Origin: an uncultured Sulfitobacter sp.
GTDB lineage: Bacteria > Pseudomonadota > Alphaproteobacteria > Rhodobacterales > Rhodobacteraceae
DNA: 64,000 nt
NCBI RefSeq assembly: GCF_947500075.1
Contig: NZ_CANMQS010000003.1
Coordinates: forward strand, 248,001-312,000
Direction: 5' to 3'
The position numbers and the translations under genes are program-made. Below the pieces are notes generated by a model. That model searched no databases. It saw nothing but the letters and a program-made list of their open reading frames with translations, and had not been told where the DNA came from. Below are positions 8,783 through 18,063 of the stretch, piece after piece; position 1 is the stretch's first letter; every line of letters starts with the position of its first letter.

Positions 8783-11009
8783 GCTTCCCCTTCTTGCGTT
8801 TTGCCTTTTGCGATTTCCCGCGGTGCCCACTGCGCCCTGCGGGCGATTGCCGCCCCTGGGCGACCTTCTGATCGTCGATCTCCAGAAGTTCCAGCGCGAT
8901 GCCACCTGTTACGGGCACCGCTTCTGTCAGCCGGACGGTGACGCGTTGGCCAATGCTGATCACGATGCCCGTGTCCGCGCCCATCAATGTCTGGCTGTCG
9001 CGGTCGTAGTGGAAATACTCGTTCCCCAGCGTTCGCATCGGCAGCAGGCCGTCCGCGCCCGTCTCGTCCAGCTTCACGAACACGCCAAACCGCGCGATCC
9101 CGCTGATCCGTCCGGTGAAGCTGTTCCCCACACGTTCTGACAGATAGGAGGCCAAGTACCGATCCGTCGTGTCCCGCTCTGCCGTCATTGATCGACGTTC
9201 CGTATCCGAGATATGTGCGCCGATCTGTTCCAGCCGGTCGATGTCCTCGATTGGCAAGCCATCCTTCCCCCAACCATGCGCGGTGATCAGGGCACGGTGC
9301 ACGATCAGATCCGCATACCGCCGGATGGGGGAGGTGAAATGCGCATAGGATTGCAGCGCCAGCCCGAAGTGACCGATATGCTGAGGACCATAATAGGCCT
9401 GCGTCATCGACCGCAGAGTCGACAGGTTGATCAGCTCTGCATCTTCCGTTCCCGCCGCATCGTTCAGCAAACGGTTGAGGTGCGATGTTTTCAGCACCTG
9501 TCCCTTTGCCAGCGTTAGCCCTGCCGCTTGGGCGGTCTCGCGCAGGCTATCAAGTTTCTCTTTCGTGGGCTCTTCATGGATGCGGAACAGCTGTGGCACG
9601 CGTTTTGCAAGAAGCGTCTCTGCGGCGGCGACGTTGGCGAGCACCATGAATTCTTCGATCAGGCGATGGGCGTCCAGACGGTCTTTGAAATTGACCGATT
9701 TCACTGTGCCATCGTCGGCCAGTTCCACCCGCCGTTCCGGCAGGTCCAGATCCAGCGGCTGACGTTCCGCGCGCGCTTTCTTGAGGGCGCTATAAGCCGA
9801 ATAAAGCGGCTCTAACACCGGGGTTAGAAACTGTTCTGTCCGGTCATTCGGCTGCCCATCAATCGCCGCCTGCACCTCTTCGTAATGCAGGGAGGCGGGT
9901 GAGCGCATCAGACCGCGATGGAAGCTGTGGCTGATCTTTGTGCCCTTGGCGTTCAGCACCATGCGCACCGCAATGCAGGCGCGCGGCACCCCTTCGTGGA
10001 GCGAGCACAGATCGCCCGACAATCGGTCCGGCAACATCGACACCACGCGGTCGGGGAAATAGGTTGAGTTCCCTCGTTTGCGCGCCTCGCGGTCCAATGC
10101 AGAACCCGGCGTGACATAGGCCGCCACATCCGCAATCGCGACCCAGATGACGTGACCCCCTTCGTTTTTTGGGTCCTCATCCGCGTGGGCGTAACAGGCA
10201 TCATCATGGTCGCGCGCATCGGAAGGGTCGATGGTAATCAGCGGCATGTCGCGCAGGTCTTCGCGACCCTTCAGCCCAAGCGGTTTCGCCGCATCCGCTT
10301 CGGCAATCACATCGTCGGGGAAATCATCGGGAATCCCGTGCTGGTGGATCGCAATCAGCGAGACGGCGCGCGGGGCGGAAGGGTCCCCCAACCGCGCCAC
10401 GATACGGGCGCGCGGCAGGCCCATCCGGCCCTTTGGTCCGGCTTGTTCCGCCTCCACCAGCTCACCATCTTTCGCGCCATGCGTGGCATCGCTGCCCACG
10501 ACCCATTCCTTGTCCGACCCCTTGTCGATCGGCAATATGCGCCCGCCCTCCGCTTTCTTGCGGAAGATGCCGATCACCCGGCGCGGATTTGTTCCAATCC
10601 GCCGGATCAGGCGCGCTTCGTAGTGGTGGTCGTCTCCCTTCACCTCGGTCAGACGCGCCAGAATGCGGTCGCCCTCTCCCAGCGCGGGGTCAGAAGCGCG
10701 GGGCAGCACCAGCACCAAGGGCTCAACACCTTCGCCTTGCCACTCCATCGGTTTGGCAAACAAATCGCCGTCACTGTCCGGCCCTGTCACCACCAAAACG
10801 GACACGGGCGGCAAACGGTCAGGATCGCGGTAGCTGCGCTTGCGTTTCTCCAGATGTCCTTCTGCCTCAAGCTCTTTCAACACACGCTTGAGGTCGATCC
10901 GCGCGGCACCCTTGATGCCAAAAGCGCGCGCAATGTCGCGCTTGGCGGTCTGGGTCGGATTCTCGCTGATCCAGTCGAGGATTTCTGATTTGCTGGGGAT
11001 TTTGCTCAT
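8751..11009 (-). CDS. rnr: Ribonuclease R
   Basis: RNase R is a processive 3'-5' exoribonuclease that degrades structured RNA. The 752-residue protein has an N-terminal winged-helix region (about 1-60), cold-shock domains, and an RNB catalytic domain. The Asp cluster ITIDPSDARDHDDACYAHAD binds the catalytic Mg2+. An S1 domain follows near residues 635-715 (GRISGIARFGVFVKLDETGA), then a strongly basic tail rich in Lys and Arg, as usual for RNase R. The ATG at 11009 begins MSKIPSKSEIL; a longer in-frame extension reaches back into the upstream gene and is rejected. It sits 31 bases after the glycosyltransferase gene and is probably the last gene of the dapE operon. Confidence 0.95.
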   Translation of the reverse strand: MSKIPSKSEILDWISENPTQTAKRDIARAFGIKGAARIDLKRVLKELEAEGHLEKRKRSYRDPDRLPPVSVLVVTGPDSDGDLFAKPMEWQGEGVEPLVLVLPRASDPALGEGDRILARLTEVKGDDHHYEARLIRRIGTNPRRVIGIFRKKAEGGRILPIDKGSDKEWVVGSDATHGAKDGELVEAEQAGPKGRMGLPRARIVARLGDPSAPRAVSLIAIHQHGIPDDFPDDVIAEADAAKPLGLKGREDLRDMPLITIDPSDARDHDDACYAHADEDPKNEGGHVIWVAIADVAAYVTPGSALDREARKRGNSTYFPDRVVSMLPDRLSGDLCSLHEGVPRACIAVRMVLNAKGTKISHSFHRGLMRSPASLHYEEVQAAIDGQPNDRTEQFLTPVLEPLYSAYSALKKARAERQPLDLDLPERRVELADDGTVKSVNFKDRLDAHRLIEEFMVLANVAAAETLLAKRVPQLFRIHEEPTKEKLDSLRETAQAAGLTLAKGQVLKTSHLNRLLNDAAGTEDAELINLSTLRSMTQAYYGPQHIGHFGLALQSYAHFTSPIRRYADLIVHRALITAHGWGKDGLPIEDIDRLEQIGAHISDTERRSMTAERDTTDRYLASYLSERVGNSFTGRISGIARFGVFVKLDETGADGLLPMRTLGNEYFHYDRDSQTLMGADTGIVISIGQRVTVRLTEAVPVTGGIALELLEIDDQKVAQGRQSPAGRSGHRGKSQKAKRKKGKLKRKVSRARR

Positions 11010-11040
11010 AAAGGGGAGGTAGCACGCACCCCGGCCCGCG

Positions 11041-11613
11041 TCATGGCAAATCGTCGGCAGTGTCCACGTCGCGCAGGGTGTCGGCTGTAGCGATGCGCTG
11101 TCCGGGCAAGGTGGCGCGGCTGTCCGCCAGCGCGTGTTCGGTAGACCAGCGCACGTTTTGCAGGAAGCCATGTGGCTGTCGGGCCGGATGTTTGAGACCG
11201 ATCAGCCAATATCCCCCGTCTTCCGCCGGACCAAAGACAGCGTCGTGATCGCCCAGCGCCTGAAACGCGCGATGGATATGTGCAGGCGTGACGCCGGGAA
11301 TGTCACCGCCGATCAGGCAAGAGGGGCCGGGTCCCGCAGCCCCCAACATCCGCGCCATGCGGTCGCCCAGATGTCCCGGTCCCTGCGGGATGCGGGGCAG
11401 ATGTGCAGGCCAAACACGGCTTTGAAGCCCGGCTATATCCGGGGCGACGGCCAGCACAATTTCCCAACGGGGATCCTGCATTCGACGGAGCAGACGACGG
11501 GTCTGGTGGCGAAACCACCATGCCGCATCTGTCATCCCGATGTCACGGCCAAGACGGGTCTTCACCCGGCCTGCCTGCGGCACTTTCAGCATGACGATCA
11601 GGGTCCGTCTCAC
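11041..11613 (-). CDS. TIGR04282/DUF2064-family nucleotide-sugar-transferase-like protein
   Basis: The 190-residue product is a small GT-A fold protein of the TIGR04282 (DUF2064) family. It has an N-terminal VMLKVPQAGRVKTRLG loop resembling nucleotidyl/glycosyl transferase nucleotide-binding loops. It also has a metal-binding-like IGGDIPGVT motif (about residue 100) and VFGPAEDGGYWLIGL near 125. The physiological substrate is not known for most members. The start is a GTG inside a GTGA overlap with the stop of the GNAT gene, which indicates translational coupling in the operon dapE-GNAT-this gene-rnr. Confidence 0.75.
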   Translation of the reverse strand: MRRTLIVMLKVPQAGRVKTRLGRDIGMTDAAWWFRHQTRRLLRRMQDPRWEIVLAVAPDIAGLQSRVWPAHLPRIPQGPGHLGDRMARMLGAAGPGPSCLIGGDIPGVTPAHIHRAFQALGDHDAVFGPAEDGGYWLIGLKHPARQPHGFLQNVRWSTEHALADSRATLPGQRIATADTLRDVDTADDLP

Positions 11614-12026
11614 AACGGGCGCACCATGTCACGGTGCGGGATCCCCGCGTCATCATAGACCGGCCCGGTCGCCATAAACCCCAGCTTCTCGTAAAACCCC
11701 AGCGCATGGATCTGGGCGCCAAGCATTGCCTGCGTTGCCTGCCCCTGCGCCGCACCAAGAGCCGCTCGGATCAGTGCGGCACCAAGCCCCGTTCCGCGAT
11801 GCGATTTCAGCACGCAGACCCGCCCAATCTTGGCCATATCCCCTTCGATCAGAATGCGCGCTGTGCCGACAGGGGTCGCGCCATCGACGGCCAACAGATG
11901 CAGGCAATCGGGATCAAGGCCGTCAATCTCATCAGGTTCCGGCACGTTCTGCTCTTCGATAAAGACCACCCGCCGCAAGGCAAGGCAGGTGTCCAGATCA
12001 TCGGTCAGCGTGATCGTGACACTCAT
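11610..12026 (-). CDS. GNAT-family N-acetyltransferase
   Basis: The 138-residue product is a compact GNAT protein of the ElaA-like type. The acetyl-CoA pyrophosphate loop is [19 protein letters not shown] (about 73-91). It is preceded by the strand AKIGRVCV and followed by [14 protein letters not shown], and it has the N-terminal [15 protein letters not shown] block typical of ElaA relatives. The substrate is unknown. The start codon overlaps the dapE stop by four bases (ATGA) and the stop overlaps the next start (GTGA), so the three genes are tightly coupled. Confidence 0.85.
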   Translation of the reverse strand: MSVTITLTDDLDTCLALRRVVFIEEQNVPEPDEIDGLDPDCLHLLAVDGATPVGTARILIEGDMAKIGRVCVLKSHRGTGLGAALIRAALGAAQGQATQAMLGAQIHALGFYEKLGFMATGPVYDDAGIPHRDMVRPL

Positions 12027-13168
12027 GCAAAGTAGTCGCGCAGGATACGGCTGTAGATGGCCTTGAGCTGGTGAATATGTTCGACGCGGACGTGCTCATC
12101 GACCTGGTGCATCGATTGGCCGACCAGCCCAAATTCGACCACCGGGCAATGCGCTTTCATGAACCGCGCATCCGATGTGCCACCGCTGGTGGACAGGACC
12201 GGCGTGACCCCCGTTTCCGCCACGACGGCCTGTGCAACAAGATCCGACAAACGGCCGGGCCGGGTGATGAAGCTTTCGCCTGATATGCGCACGCTCAGAT
12301 CAATCTCAACGCCAAATGCGGCACGCACCTGCGCGACCTCCTCTTCCAGCCACGCGGTCAGGCTCGCTCCGGAGTGGTGATCGTTGAACCGGATGTTCAA
12401 TGCAGCGGAACATGCGGTGGGGATCACATTCGTAGCCGGGTTGCCCGTGTCCACTGTGACAACCGCCAGCGTGGAGGCATCAAAGTGATCGCTCCCCTCA
12501 TCCAGCGTGTGACTGGCCAGTCTGTCCATCAGACGCAGCATTGCAGGCAGTGGATTGTTGGCACGATGGGGATAGGCCGCGTGGCCCTGGGTGCCCGTTA
12601 CCTTGACCTGCGCATTCATGGAGCCGCGCCTGCCGATCTTGATCATGTCGCCCATGGTTTCGGGACAAGTCGGTTCCCCCACAAGGCAGACATCCATCTG
12701 CTCTCCCTGCACCGCCATGTGATCCAGCAGCGCGCGGGTGCCATGATCGGCCACCCCTTCTTCGTCCCCGGTGATGGCAAGGATGATCGCGCCGTCCGGC
12801 GGCGTGGTCTGAACAAAGTCGACGGCTGCCGCTGCAAAGGCCGCGACGCCTGATTTCATATCCGTGCTGCCCCGCCCGTACATGACCCCGTCCCTGATCT
12901 CTGCCCCGAAGGGAGGCATGGACCAATTCACCTCTTCTCCGATGGGCACCACATCCGTGTGGCCGTTGAAACCAAAGCTACGTGCATGACCCTTGTCACC
13001 CCAGCGCGCATAGAGGTTTCTGATCCCCTCCCGATCCGCCCAGGTGCAGTCAAAACCCGCGTTGGTCAGAACGTCATGCAGCACATCCAATGCACCGGCA
13101 TCCGCAGGCGTGACAGAGGGGCAACGCACCAGACGCGCGGTCAGTTCGACAGGGTCAAGGCCAGACAT
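12023..13168 (-). CDS. dapE: Succinyl-diaminopimelate desuccinylase
   Basis: DapE is a dinuclear zinc hydrolase that converts N-succinyl-LL-2,6-diaminopimelate to LL-diaminopimelate and succinate in lysine and peptidoglycan synthesis. The 381-residue product (M20 family) has metal-ligand and catalytic segments [31 protein letters not shown] and [14 protein letters not shown], then VGEPTC. A small dimerisation domain with [15 protein letters not shown] follows, and the C-terminal [17 protein letters not shown] supplies the last His. The ATG at 13168 has AAGGAG upstream; a 27-residue upstream extension is rejected. dapD, an earlier step of the same succinylase pathway, lies about 5 kb away. Confidence 0.95.
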   Translation of the reverse strand: MSGLDPVELTARLVRCPSVTPADAGALDVLHDVLTNAGFDCTWADREGIRNLYARWGDKGHARSFGFNGHTDVVPIGEEVNWSMPPFGAEIRDGVMYGRGSTDMKSGVAAFAAAAVDFVQTTPPDGAIILAITGDEEGVADHGTRALLDHMAVQGEQMDVCLVGEPTCPETMGDMIKIGRRGSMNAQVKVTGTQGHAAYPHRANNPLPAMLRLMDRLASHTLDEGSDHFDASTLAVVTVDTGNPATNVIPTACSAALNIRFNDHHSGASLTAWLEEEVAQVRAAFGVEIDLSVRISGESFITRPGRLSDLVAQAVVAETGVTPVLSTSGGTSDARFMKAHCPVVEFGLVGQSMHQVDEHVRVEHIHQLKAIYSRILRDYFA

Positions 13169-13279
13169 GGCGGGCTCCTTCGCAGTACCTGAGGGCAACG
13201 TTGCCTTTCTTGTGGCGAAAAAAGCGCGGTGTGAAGGGGGGTATGGCAAGAAACGCTTAACAGTTTCGCGTTTTCCGTG

Positions 13280-13294
13280 TTAACTTTGAGTTAA
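13280..13294. promoter_or_regulatory. Perfect CtrA-type box TTAA-N7-TTAA
   Basis: TTAACTTTGAGTTAA matches the alphaproteobacterial CtrA site TTAA-N7-TTAA exactly. It lies 150 bases upstream of the first Hint-domain gene. CtrA controls flagellar, gene-transfer-agent and surface genes in Rhodobacterales, so a secreted-protein operon is a plausible target. Binding is inferred. Confidence 0.5.
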
Positions 13295-13444
13295 TAATAT
13301 GACCCGAGGCAGGGCATTCGCAGCAGTATCGCAGAGTTGAGCACCTGAAAACAGGGCCTGTTCTGCATCTTACCATCCGAAAAAGGGCATGTGCCCTTGG
13401 CCCGGCTGTGCTGTCCGCCTTTGGATAAAAAGGTGAGACGACCC

Positions 13445-15028
13445 ATGCCAGTACCCGCGTCAGAACTGCAAATCGAAACAGTGCGCGAGGGCACGTCTGC
13501 CCTTGATATGGCGCAGACCATTTTCGGGAACGGGGCGACGGTCACCGGCGCTTCGTTTCGCGGAGATCGGGACAGTGCCGGGACATACTCAGGCGGGGAC
13601 AGCACATCCCCCGGCGTGACACCCGGCGATGCCGGGATCATCCTGTCAACGGGCGATGCAGAGGATTTCACCAACTCAAGCGGACAAGCCAACCAGAACA
13701 ATAACACGTCCACCAATACGTCCGGGCAGAACAACACTTCCCAGTACAACGCGGTGGCGGGCGCGCGCACCTATGACGCGGCAACACTGGACGTCGATTT
13801 CATCCCGGATTCCGACAAGATGACGATGAAGTTCATCTTCTCCTCGGAAGAATATCCTGAGTTCCAGAACTCCATCTATCAGGATTTCTTCGGGGTCTGG
13901 ATCAACGGCACACTGGTGCCGATGGATGTCGGCAATGGCGACACCGATCCGGGCAACGTCAACACCACGAACAACATCAATATGTTCGTCGACAACCAGA
14001 ACGACGACCACAACACCGAGATGGACGGCTTCACGATTACCCTGACATTGACCATGAACGTCAACCCCGGTGTCGTGAACTCCATGCGCGTGGCCATCGC
14101 GGATGTGTCGGATTCCAGTTACGATTCAAACGTGCTGATTGCGGCTGACTCTGTCCAGACCGACATCATTGCTGTGTCCGACGACGTAGATCTGTTTCCC
14201 GATGGTGAAAAAGTCATCGACGTTCTTGCCAATGATCTCAACGATGGTCCCGGCACGCTGACCATTACACAGATCAACGGCCTGGATGTGATTGCCGGGG
14301 ACATCATTACGTTGCCGACCGGCCAGACGGTAAAGCTGAATGCAGACGGCACATTCACCGTGACGGGTGATGGCGATGTCGAGAACTTCAACTTCACCTA
14401 TACCATCGACAACGGCCTCGATTCCGATGTGGGGTTTGTCAACGCAACCGGCGTACCCTGCTTTGTCGCCGGCACGATGATCGCAACCCCTGACGGCGAA
14501 CGCGCAGCGGAGGCGTTGCAGCCCGGCGATCTGGTGCTGACGCAGGACGACGGCCCGCAACCACTGCGCTGGATTGGCACGCGGCAAGTGGCGGCTGAGG
14601 GGAAATTTGCGCCGATCCACATCCGCGCAAACACCTTCGGGACCCATCGCGATTTGCTGGTGTCCCCGCTGCATCGGGTGCTGATCCGGGACAACATGGC
14701 AGAACTGCTGTTTGGTGAACCGGAGGTTCTGGTCGCCGCCCGTGATCTGGTCAATGACCGCTCCGTGCGGCGGTGCGAAGGAGGTGAAGTCACGTATGTT
14801 CATCTGCTTTTTGATCGGCATCAGGTGGTGTTTTCCGAAGGGTTAGAGACGGAAAGCTTCCTTCCCGGCCCGCAAACCACCAAGAGCCTTGAGCCTGAAA
14901 TCGTAGAGGAAATCTGTGCGATCTTTCCCGAATTGGATGCGGAAACCGGCACCGGGTATTCCCCGGCCGCCCGGCGCACCCTGAAGCGGTTTGAAGCGGA
15001 TCTGCTGCGCGCCGGAAAGGTGGCCTGA
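13445..15028 (+). CDS. Choice-of-anchor L plus Hint-domain secreted protein
   Basis: The 527-residue product has an N-terminal choice-of-anchor L-type domain (about 5-250) with GDAGIILSTGDAEDFTNSS, FIFSSEEYPEFQNSIYQDFF and VWINGTLV. A short cadherin/VCBS-like beta segment follows (about 250-335), with VLANDLNDGPGTLTITQING. Then comes a Hint domain opening PCFVAGTMIATPDGER, whose Cys339 is the autocatalytic nucleophile. SPLHRVLIRD near residue 405 is the conserved His block. No signal peptide is visible, which suggests non-Sec (for example type I) secretion. AAGGTGAG precedes the ATG at 13445. The family is common in Rhodobacterales but its role is unknown. The second Hint gene starts one base after its stop. 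Confidence 0.82.
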   Translation: MPVPASELQIETVREGTSALDMAQTIFGNGATVTGASFRGDRDSAGTYSGGDSTSPGVTPGDAGIILSTGDAEDFTNSSGQANQNNNTSTNTSGQNNTSQYNAVAGARTYDAATLDVDFIPDSDKMTMKFIFSSEEYPEFQNSIYQDFFGVWINGTLVPMDVGNGDTDPGNVNTTNNINMFVDNQNDDHNTEMDGFTITLTLTMNVNPGVVNSMRVAIADVSDSSYDSNVLIAADSVQTDIIAVSDDVDLFPDGEKVIDVLANDLNDGPGTLTITQINGLDVIAGDIITLPTGQTVKLNADGTFTVTGDGDVENFNFTYTIDNGLDSDVGFVNATGVPCFVAGTMIATPDGERAAEALQPGDLVLTQDDGPQPLRWIGTRQVAAEGKFAPIHIRANTFGTHRDLLVSPLHRVLIRDNMAELLFGEPEVLVAARDLVNDRSVRRCEGGEVTYVHLLFDRHQVVFSEGLETESFLPGPQTTKSLEPEIVEEICAIFPELDAETGTGYSPAARRTLKRFEADLLRAGKVA

Positions 15029-15029
15029 T

Positions 15030-16124
15030 ATGACATGGCTCGCCTTGTGTGATCACGACAACCGCCGTCTGTCCCTGCGGGGCCTGGGGACCGACAAGAA
15101 AGACATGCCCCTGCTGGTGGACGATCCGCAGACCCTGCTGACGCGCGGCACGGTGATGTTTGAGACGCGGCTGTCACCTGACGGGCGTCCCCAGAAGCTC
15201 TTTGCCCACAAGAACACCCACCCGGAAATGCGCAGCCTGACCTTTCAGGCCATCCCCGGCGGCGGGATCGCCATGGTACAGGTCCAGGGCAGCACGATCA
15301 GTCACGCCGCGATAAAACGCGAAGATGCCGGCCGCACAGATGTCGCACGGATCACCTACTCCTGGGACAGCGAAATGAAATGGGCCCGCATGTCACTGGA
15401 ACAGCCTGAAGAGACGGAAGTCACTTCCGTCTATATCGACAACCCATCGCCCCTTTCCCTGACAGACATCCGCGAGTTGATGCTGGGACATGGGGACCAG
15501 ACCTTTGCGCAAGACATGATTTTCGCCGCACTGTCCGATCAGATCGAAGCTGTCGGACCATTGCCAACGCTGCTGCCCAACACGCCTTTGGCGACACCAT
15601 GGGGATACCGTCCGATGCGGGATCTGCGGCGTGGTGATACAGTCCTGACCCGTGACAGTGGCACAGTGCCCGTCCTGCACCGGATCGGGCGCACCGTCCC
15701 CGCCCGTGGCAGCTTTCGCCCCATCCGGCTGCGCGCACCTTACTTTGGCTTGCAGCAGGACATCATTGTTTCCCCCGAACAACGGCTGATCATCGACGGG
15801 CCAGAGGTGGAATACCTCTTCAGTCAGGAAGCCGTGCTGGTGCCTGCGCGCCATCTGGTGAATGAGTTCGCCGCGATCGAGGAACCCTGCGGGCCGGTGA
15901 TCACCTACGGTCAGGTGTTGCTGCCTGAACATGAGACAGTGATGGCCGCCGGTACGGCACTGGAAAGTCTCTATATCGGGCGCATTCGCCGCGATGGGCA
16001 GAAACTGAACAGTTCGGTCCTGCACCATCTGGAACGGTCCTTGTTGCCGGAACATGCGCGTCCGGCGCATCACGTGCTGCGGTGGTATGACGCCATTCAT
16101 CTGGCGCGGCGACGCGCCGCATAA
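15030..16124 (+). CDS. Hint-domain protein lacking the catalytic Cys
   Basis: The 364-residue product shares the C-terminal Hint fold with its upstream neighbour. PTLLPNTPLATPWGYRPMRD aligns to PCFVAGTMIATPDGERAAEA, RRGDTVLTRD to QPGDLVLTQD, and IVSPEQRLIIDGPEVEYLF to LVSPLHRVLIRDNMAELLF. The nucleophile position is Thr180 rather than Cys, and the His of SPLHR is Gln. The N-terminal half (about 1-170) is a different beta-rich domain I do not recognise. It starts one base after the previous stop, with AAAGGTGG as ribosome site, so the pair is one operon. It may be a non-cleaving partner or a degenerate paralogue. Confidence 0.72.
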   Translation: MTWLALCDHDNRRLSLRGLGTDKKDMPLLVDDPQTLLTRGTVMFETRLSPDGRPQKLFAHKNTHPEMRSLTFQAIPGGGIAMVQVQGSTISHAAIKREDAGRTDVARITYSWDSEMKWARMSLEQPEETEVTSVYIDNPSPLSLTDIRELMLGHGDQTFAQDMIFAALSDQIEAVGPLPTLLPNTPLATPWGYRPMRDLRRGDTVLTRDSGTVPVLHRIGRTVPARGSFRPIRLRAPYFGLQQDIIVSPEQRLIIDGPEVEYLFSQEAVLVPARHLVNEFAAIEEPCGPVITYGQVLLPEHETVMAAGTALESLYIGRIRRDGQKLNSSVLHHLERSLLPEHARPAHHVLRWYDAIHLARRRAA

Positions 16125-16186
16125 TATTTTCGCTCCGCTTGATGAATGCGCTGGCCGTGTTCGCGAGGTTGGCTTAGCTATGATGT

Positions 16187-16552
16187 ATGCGCGCAGTCGT
16201 TTCATCATTCCTGCGTCTGGCTTTGGTCTTTGTGTTTGGATGCGCGATGACCACGATGACTCTTGCTCACCGTACCAGCGTGCAGGTGCCTGATGGCGAT
16301 ATGCTTGCGTTCCTGCAAGCCGGCGGCACGCTGGCAGAGCTTTGCGGCAGCTTTGGAGAGAGCGGCGAAGGGATGACGCAGGATTGTGAGGCCTGTCGTC
16401 TGATTGATACGCTCTCCAGACCATCCGACGCGCAAGTCGTGCATATTCAGTTCCGGCTCCAGACCCAGCAGATGCAGCGCTGCGCGCAAGCACGCCATCA
16501 TGCCAAGCCGCTGGATGCCACCCGTCTCAGCCGCGCACCGCCCCAGATCTGA
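16187..16552 (+). CDS. Small secreted Cys-containing protein upstream of PepSY gene (DUF2946-like)
   Basis: The 121-residue product has a signal peptide (about 1-27: basic start, hydrophobic LALVFVFGCAMTTMTLA). A mature part follows with one Cys near 53 and a pair in DCEACRLID (about 66-74). Small periplasmic proteins of this type, some classed as DUF2946, often precede PepSY membrane proteins or metal transporters. The Cys pair could bind metal or haem-related ligands. The function is unknown. The PepSY gene follows 64 bases downstream on the same strand, so co-expression is likely. Confidence 0.55.
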   Translation: MRAVVSSFLRLALVFVFGCAMTTMTLAHRTSVQVPDGDMLAFLQAGGTLAELCGSFGESGEGMTQDCEACRLIDTLSRPSDAQVVHIQFRLQTQQMQRCAQARHHAKPLDATRLSRAPPQI

Positions 16553-16616
16553 TCAACGTTTCATTTCCTTGATCAATATCCGCCCCTTGGCGGACCTTCT
16601 ATGCTGGAGCATTCCA

Positions 16617-18005
16617 ATGACGACTCTTGATATCAACGCACCCGGCGATACCGGTGCGACCAAACTCTACCGTGCCGCGTGGCGCTGGCACTTTTATGCA
16701 GGCCTTTTTGTGATCCCGTTCCTCATGATCCTTGCCGTCACCGGCATGGCCATGCTGTGGATCGCATGGGTCGATGGCCGTGACGGCGAACGCACACCTG
16801 TCGTGCCGCAGGATACAGCGATGCAAATCTCCATTCAGGCAGAGGCAGCGGTTGCGGCCATTCCGGGCGGTGAGCTGAAGCAATATGTAGCCCCGCGCAC
16901 ACCAGAAGTAGCAGCGCTGTTCCGCGTTGACCACGAAGGGGATGCAACCATGGTGGCGGTTGATCCCTATACCGGGCAGGTGATCGAAACCTTCCCCCGG
17001 CGCAGCGGCTGGTATGACTTTGCCGACGGCATCCACAGTGATTTGATGCTGGGCGTAACCGGCGACCGGATGCTGGAAACAGCCGCTTCGCTTGCGATGG
17101 TGCTGGTGGCAACGGGCCTTTACATGTGGTGGCCCCGCGGTGACGGCTGGCGGCGCGCGCTGGTGCCAACACTCGCGACGGGGCGATCCTTGTGGAAATC
17201 CCTGCACGGGGTTGTGGGCATCTGGGTTTCCATCATTCTGGTATTCTTCCTGATCTCTGGTCTGTCCTGGGCAGGCATCTGGGGGGGCAAGATGGTGCAG
17301 GCGTGGAGCCAATTCCCGGCCGAGAAATGGGACGCCGTCCCGCTGTCTGATGTGACCCACGCCAACATGAACCACGCCCGCCGCGAGGTGCCCTGGGCGC
17401 TGGAACTGACACCGATGCCAGCATCAGGCAGCGATGCCGGGGTGCCGGGGGTGACGGCACCGCTGGTCAATATGGGCAGCGTTGATGCCTTGGCGCGGGA
17501 GATCGGGTTCGATGCCCGCTACCAGATGAACCTGCCCAGCGGCGATGCCGGTGTGTGGACCCTCAGCCGGGATTCGATGAACACGGACAGCACCGATCCG
17601 ATGTCAGACCGCACGGTCCATGTCGATCAATACACCGGCAACATCCTCGCCGATGTGCGGTATGAGGATTACACATGGGCAGGCAAAGCCATGGCAGTGG
17701 GCATCGCGCTGCACATGGGGACCATGGGATTATGGAGCGTGCTGGCCAATACAATCGTCTGTCTTGCGGTGATGTTCCTGTGTGTCAGCTCCGTGGTGCT
17801 GTGGTGGAAACGCCGCCCCGTCGGCGCGGGACGTCTGGCCGCACCGCCCATGCCGCGCGAATTGCCCCTGTGGCAGGGTGCGGTGCTGGTTGGATTGGCC
17901 GTGTCGATGGCATTTCCGATGGCAGGGCTGGCGCTGCTGACGGTGTTGGCACTGGACAGCCTGATCCTGTCACGGCTGCCGTTTTTGCGGCGGGCGCTGA
18001 CCTGA
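16617..18005 (+). CDS. PepSY-associated transmembrane protein (PiuB-like)
   Basis: The 462-residue inner-membrane protein has a first membrane segment near 25-50 (FYAGLFVIPFLMILAVTGMAML), preceded by the conserved AAWRWHFYAG. Others lie near 155-180, 200-225 and 365-400, and a final hydrophobic pair near 420-455. Periplasmic PepSY-like parts include MVAVDPYTGQVIETFPRRSG and VHVDQYTGNILADVRYEDYT. Conserved His residues in DGIHSDLMLG, LHGVVGIW and ALHMGTMG suit haem or metal binding. Relatives are linked to iron uptake, often near siderophore receptors; that role here is inference. GGAG precedes the ATG at 16617. Confidence 0.82.
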   Translation: MTTLDINAPGDTGATKLYRAAWRWHFYAGLFVIPFLMILAVTGMAMLWIAWVDGRDGERTPVVPQDTAMQISIQAEAAVAAIPGGELKQYVAPRTPEVAALFRVDHEGDATMVAVDPYTGQVIETFPRRSGWYDFADGIHSDLMLGVTGDRMLETAASLAMVLVATGLYMWWPRGDGWRRALVPTLATGRSLWKSLHGVVGIWVSIILVFFLISGLSWAGIWGGKMVQAWSQFPAEKWDAVPLSDVTHANMNHARREVPWALELTPMPASGSDAGVPGVTAPLVNMGSVDALAREIGFDARYQMNLPSGDAGVWTLSRDSMNTDSTDPMSDRTVHVDQYTGNILADVRYEDYTWAGKAMAVGIALHMGTMGLWSVLANTIVCLAVMFLCVSSVVLWWKRRPVGAGRLAAPPMPRELPLWQGAVLVGLAVSMAFPMAGLALLTVLALDSLILSRLPFLRRALT

Positions 18006-18063
18006 ACAGGCTCTAAACAGGGCCTTAGTCTCGAATTTGGGGGCGGCTGTACGTCGCACCTGA

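Noticed and set aside
13445..16124. Possible inteins in the Hint-domain genes
   Set aside because: The Hint domain lies near the C-terminus with no extein after a terminal His-Asn, so hedgehog/Hint-type processing, not protein splicing, is the better reading.
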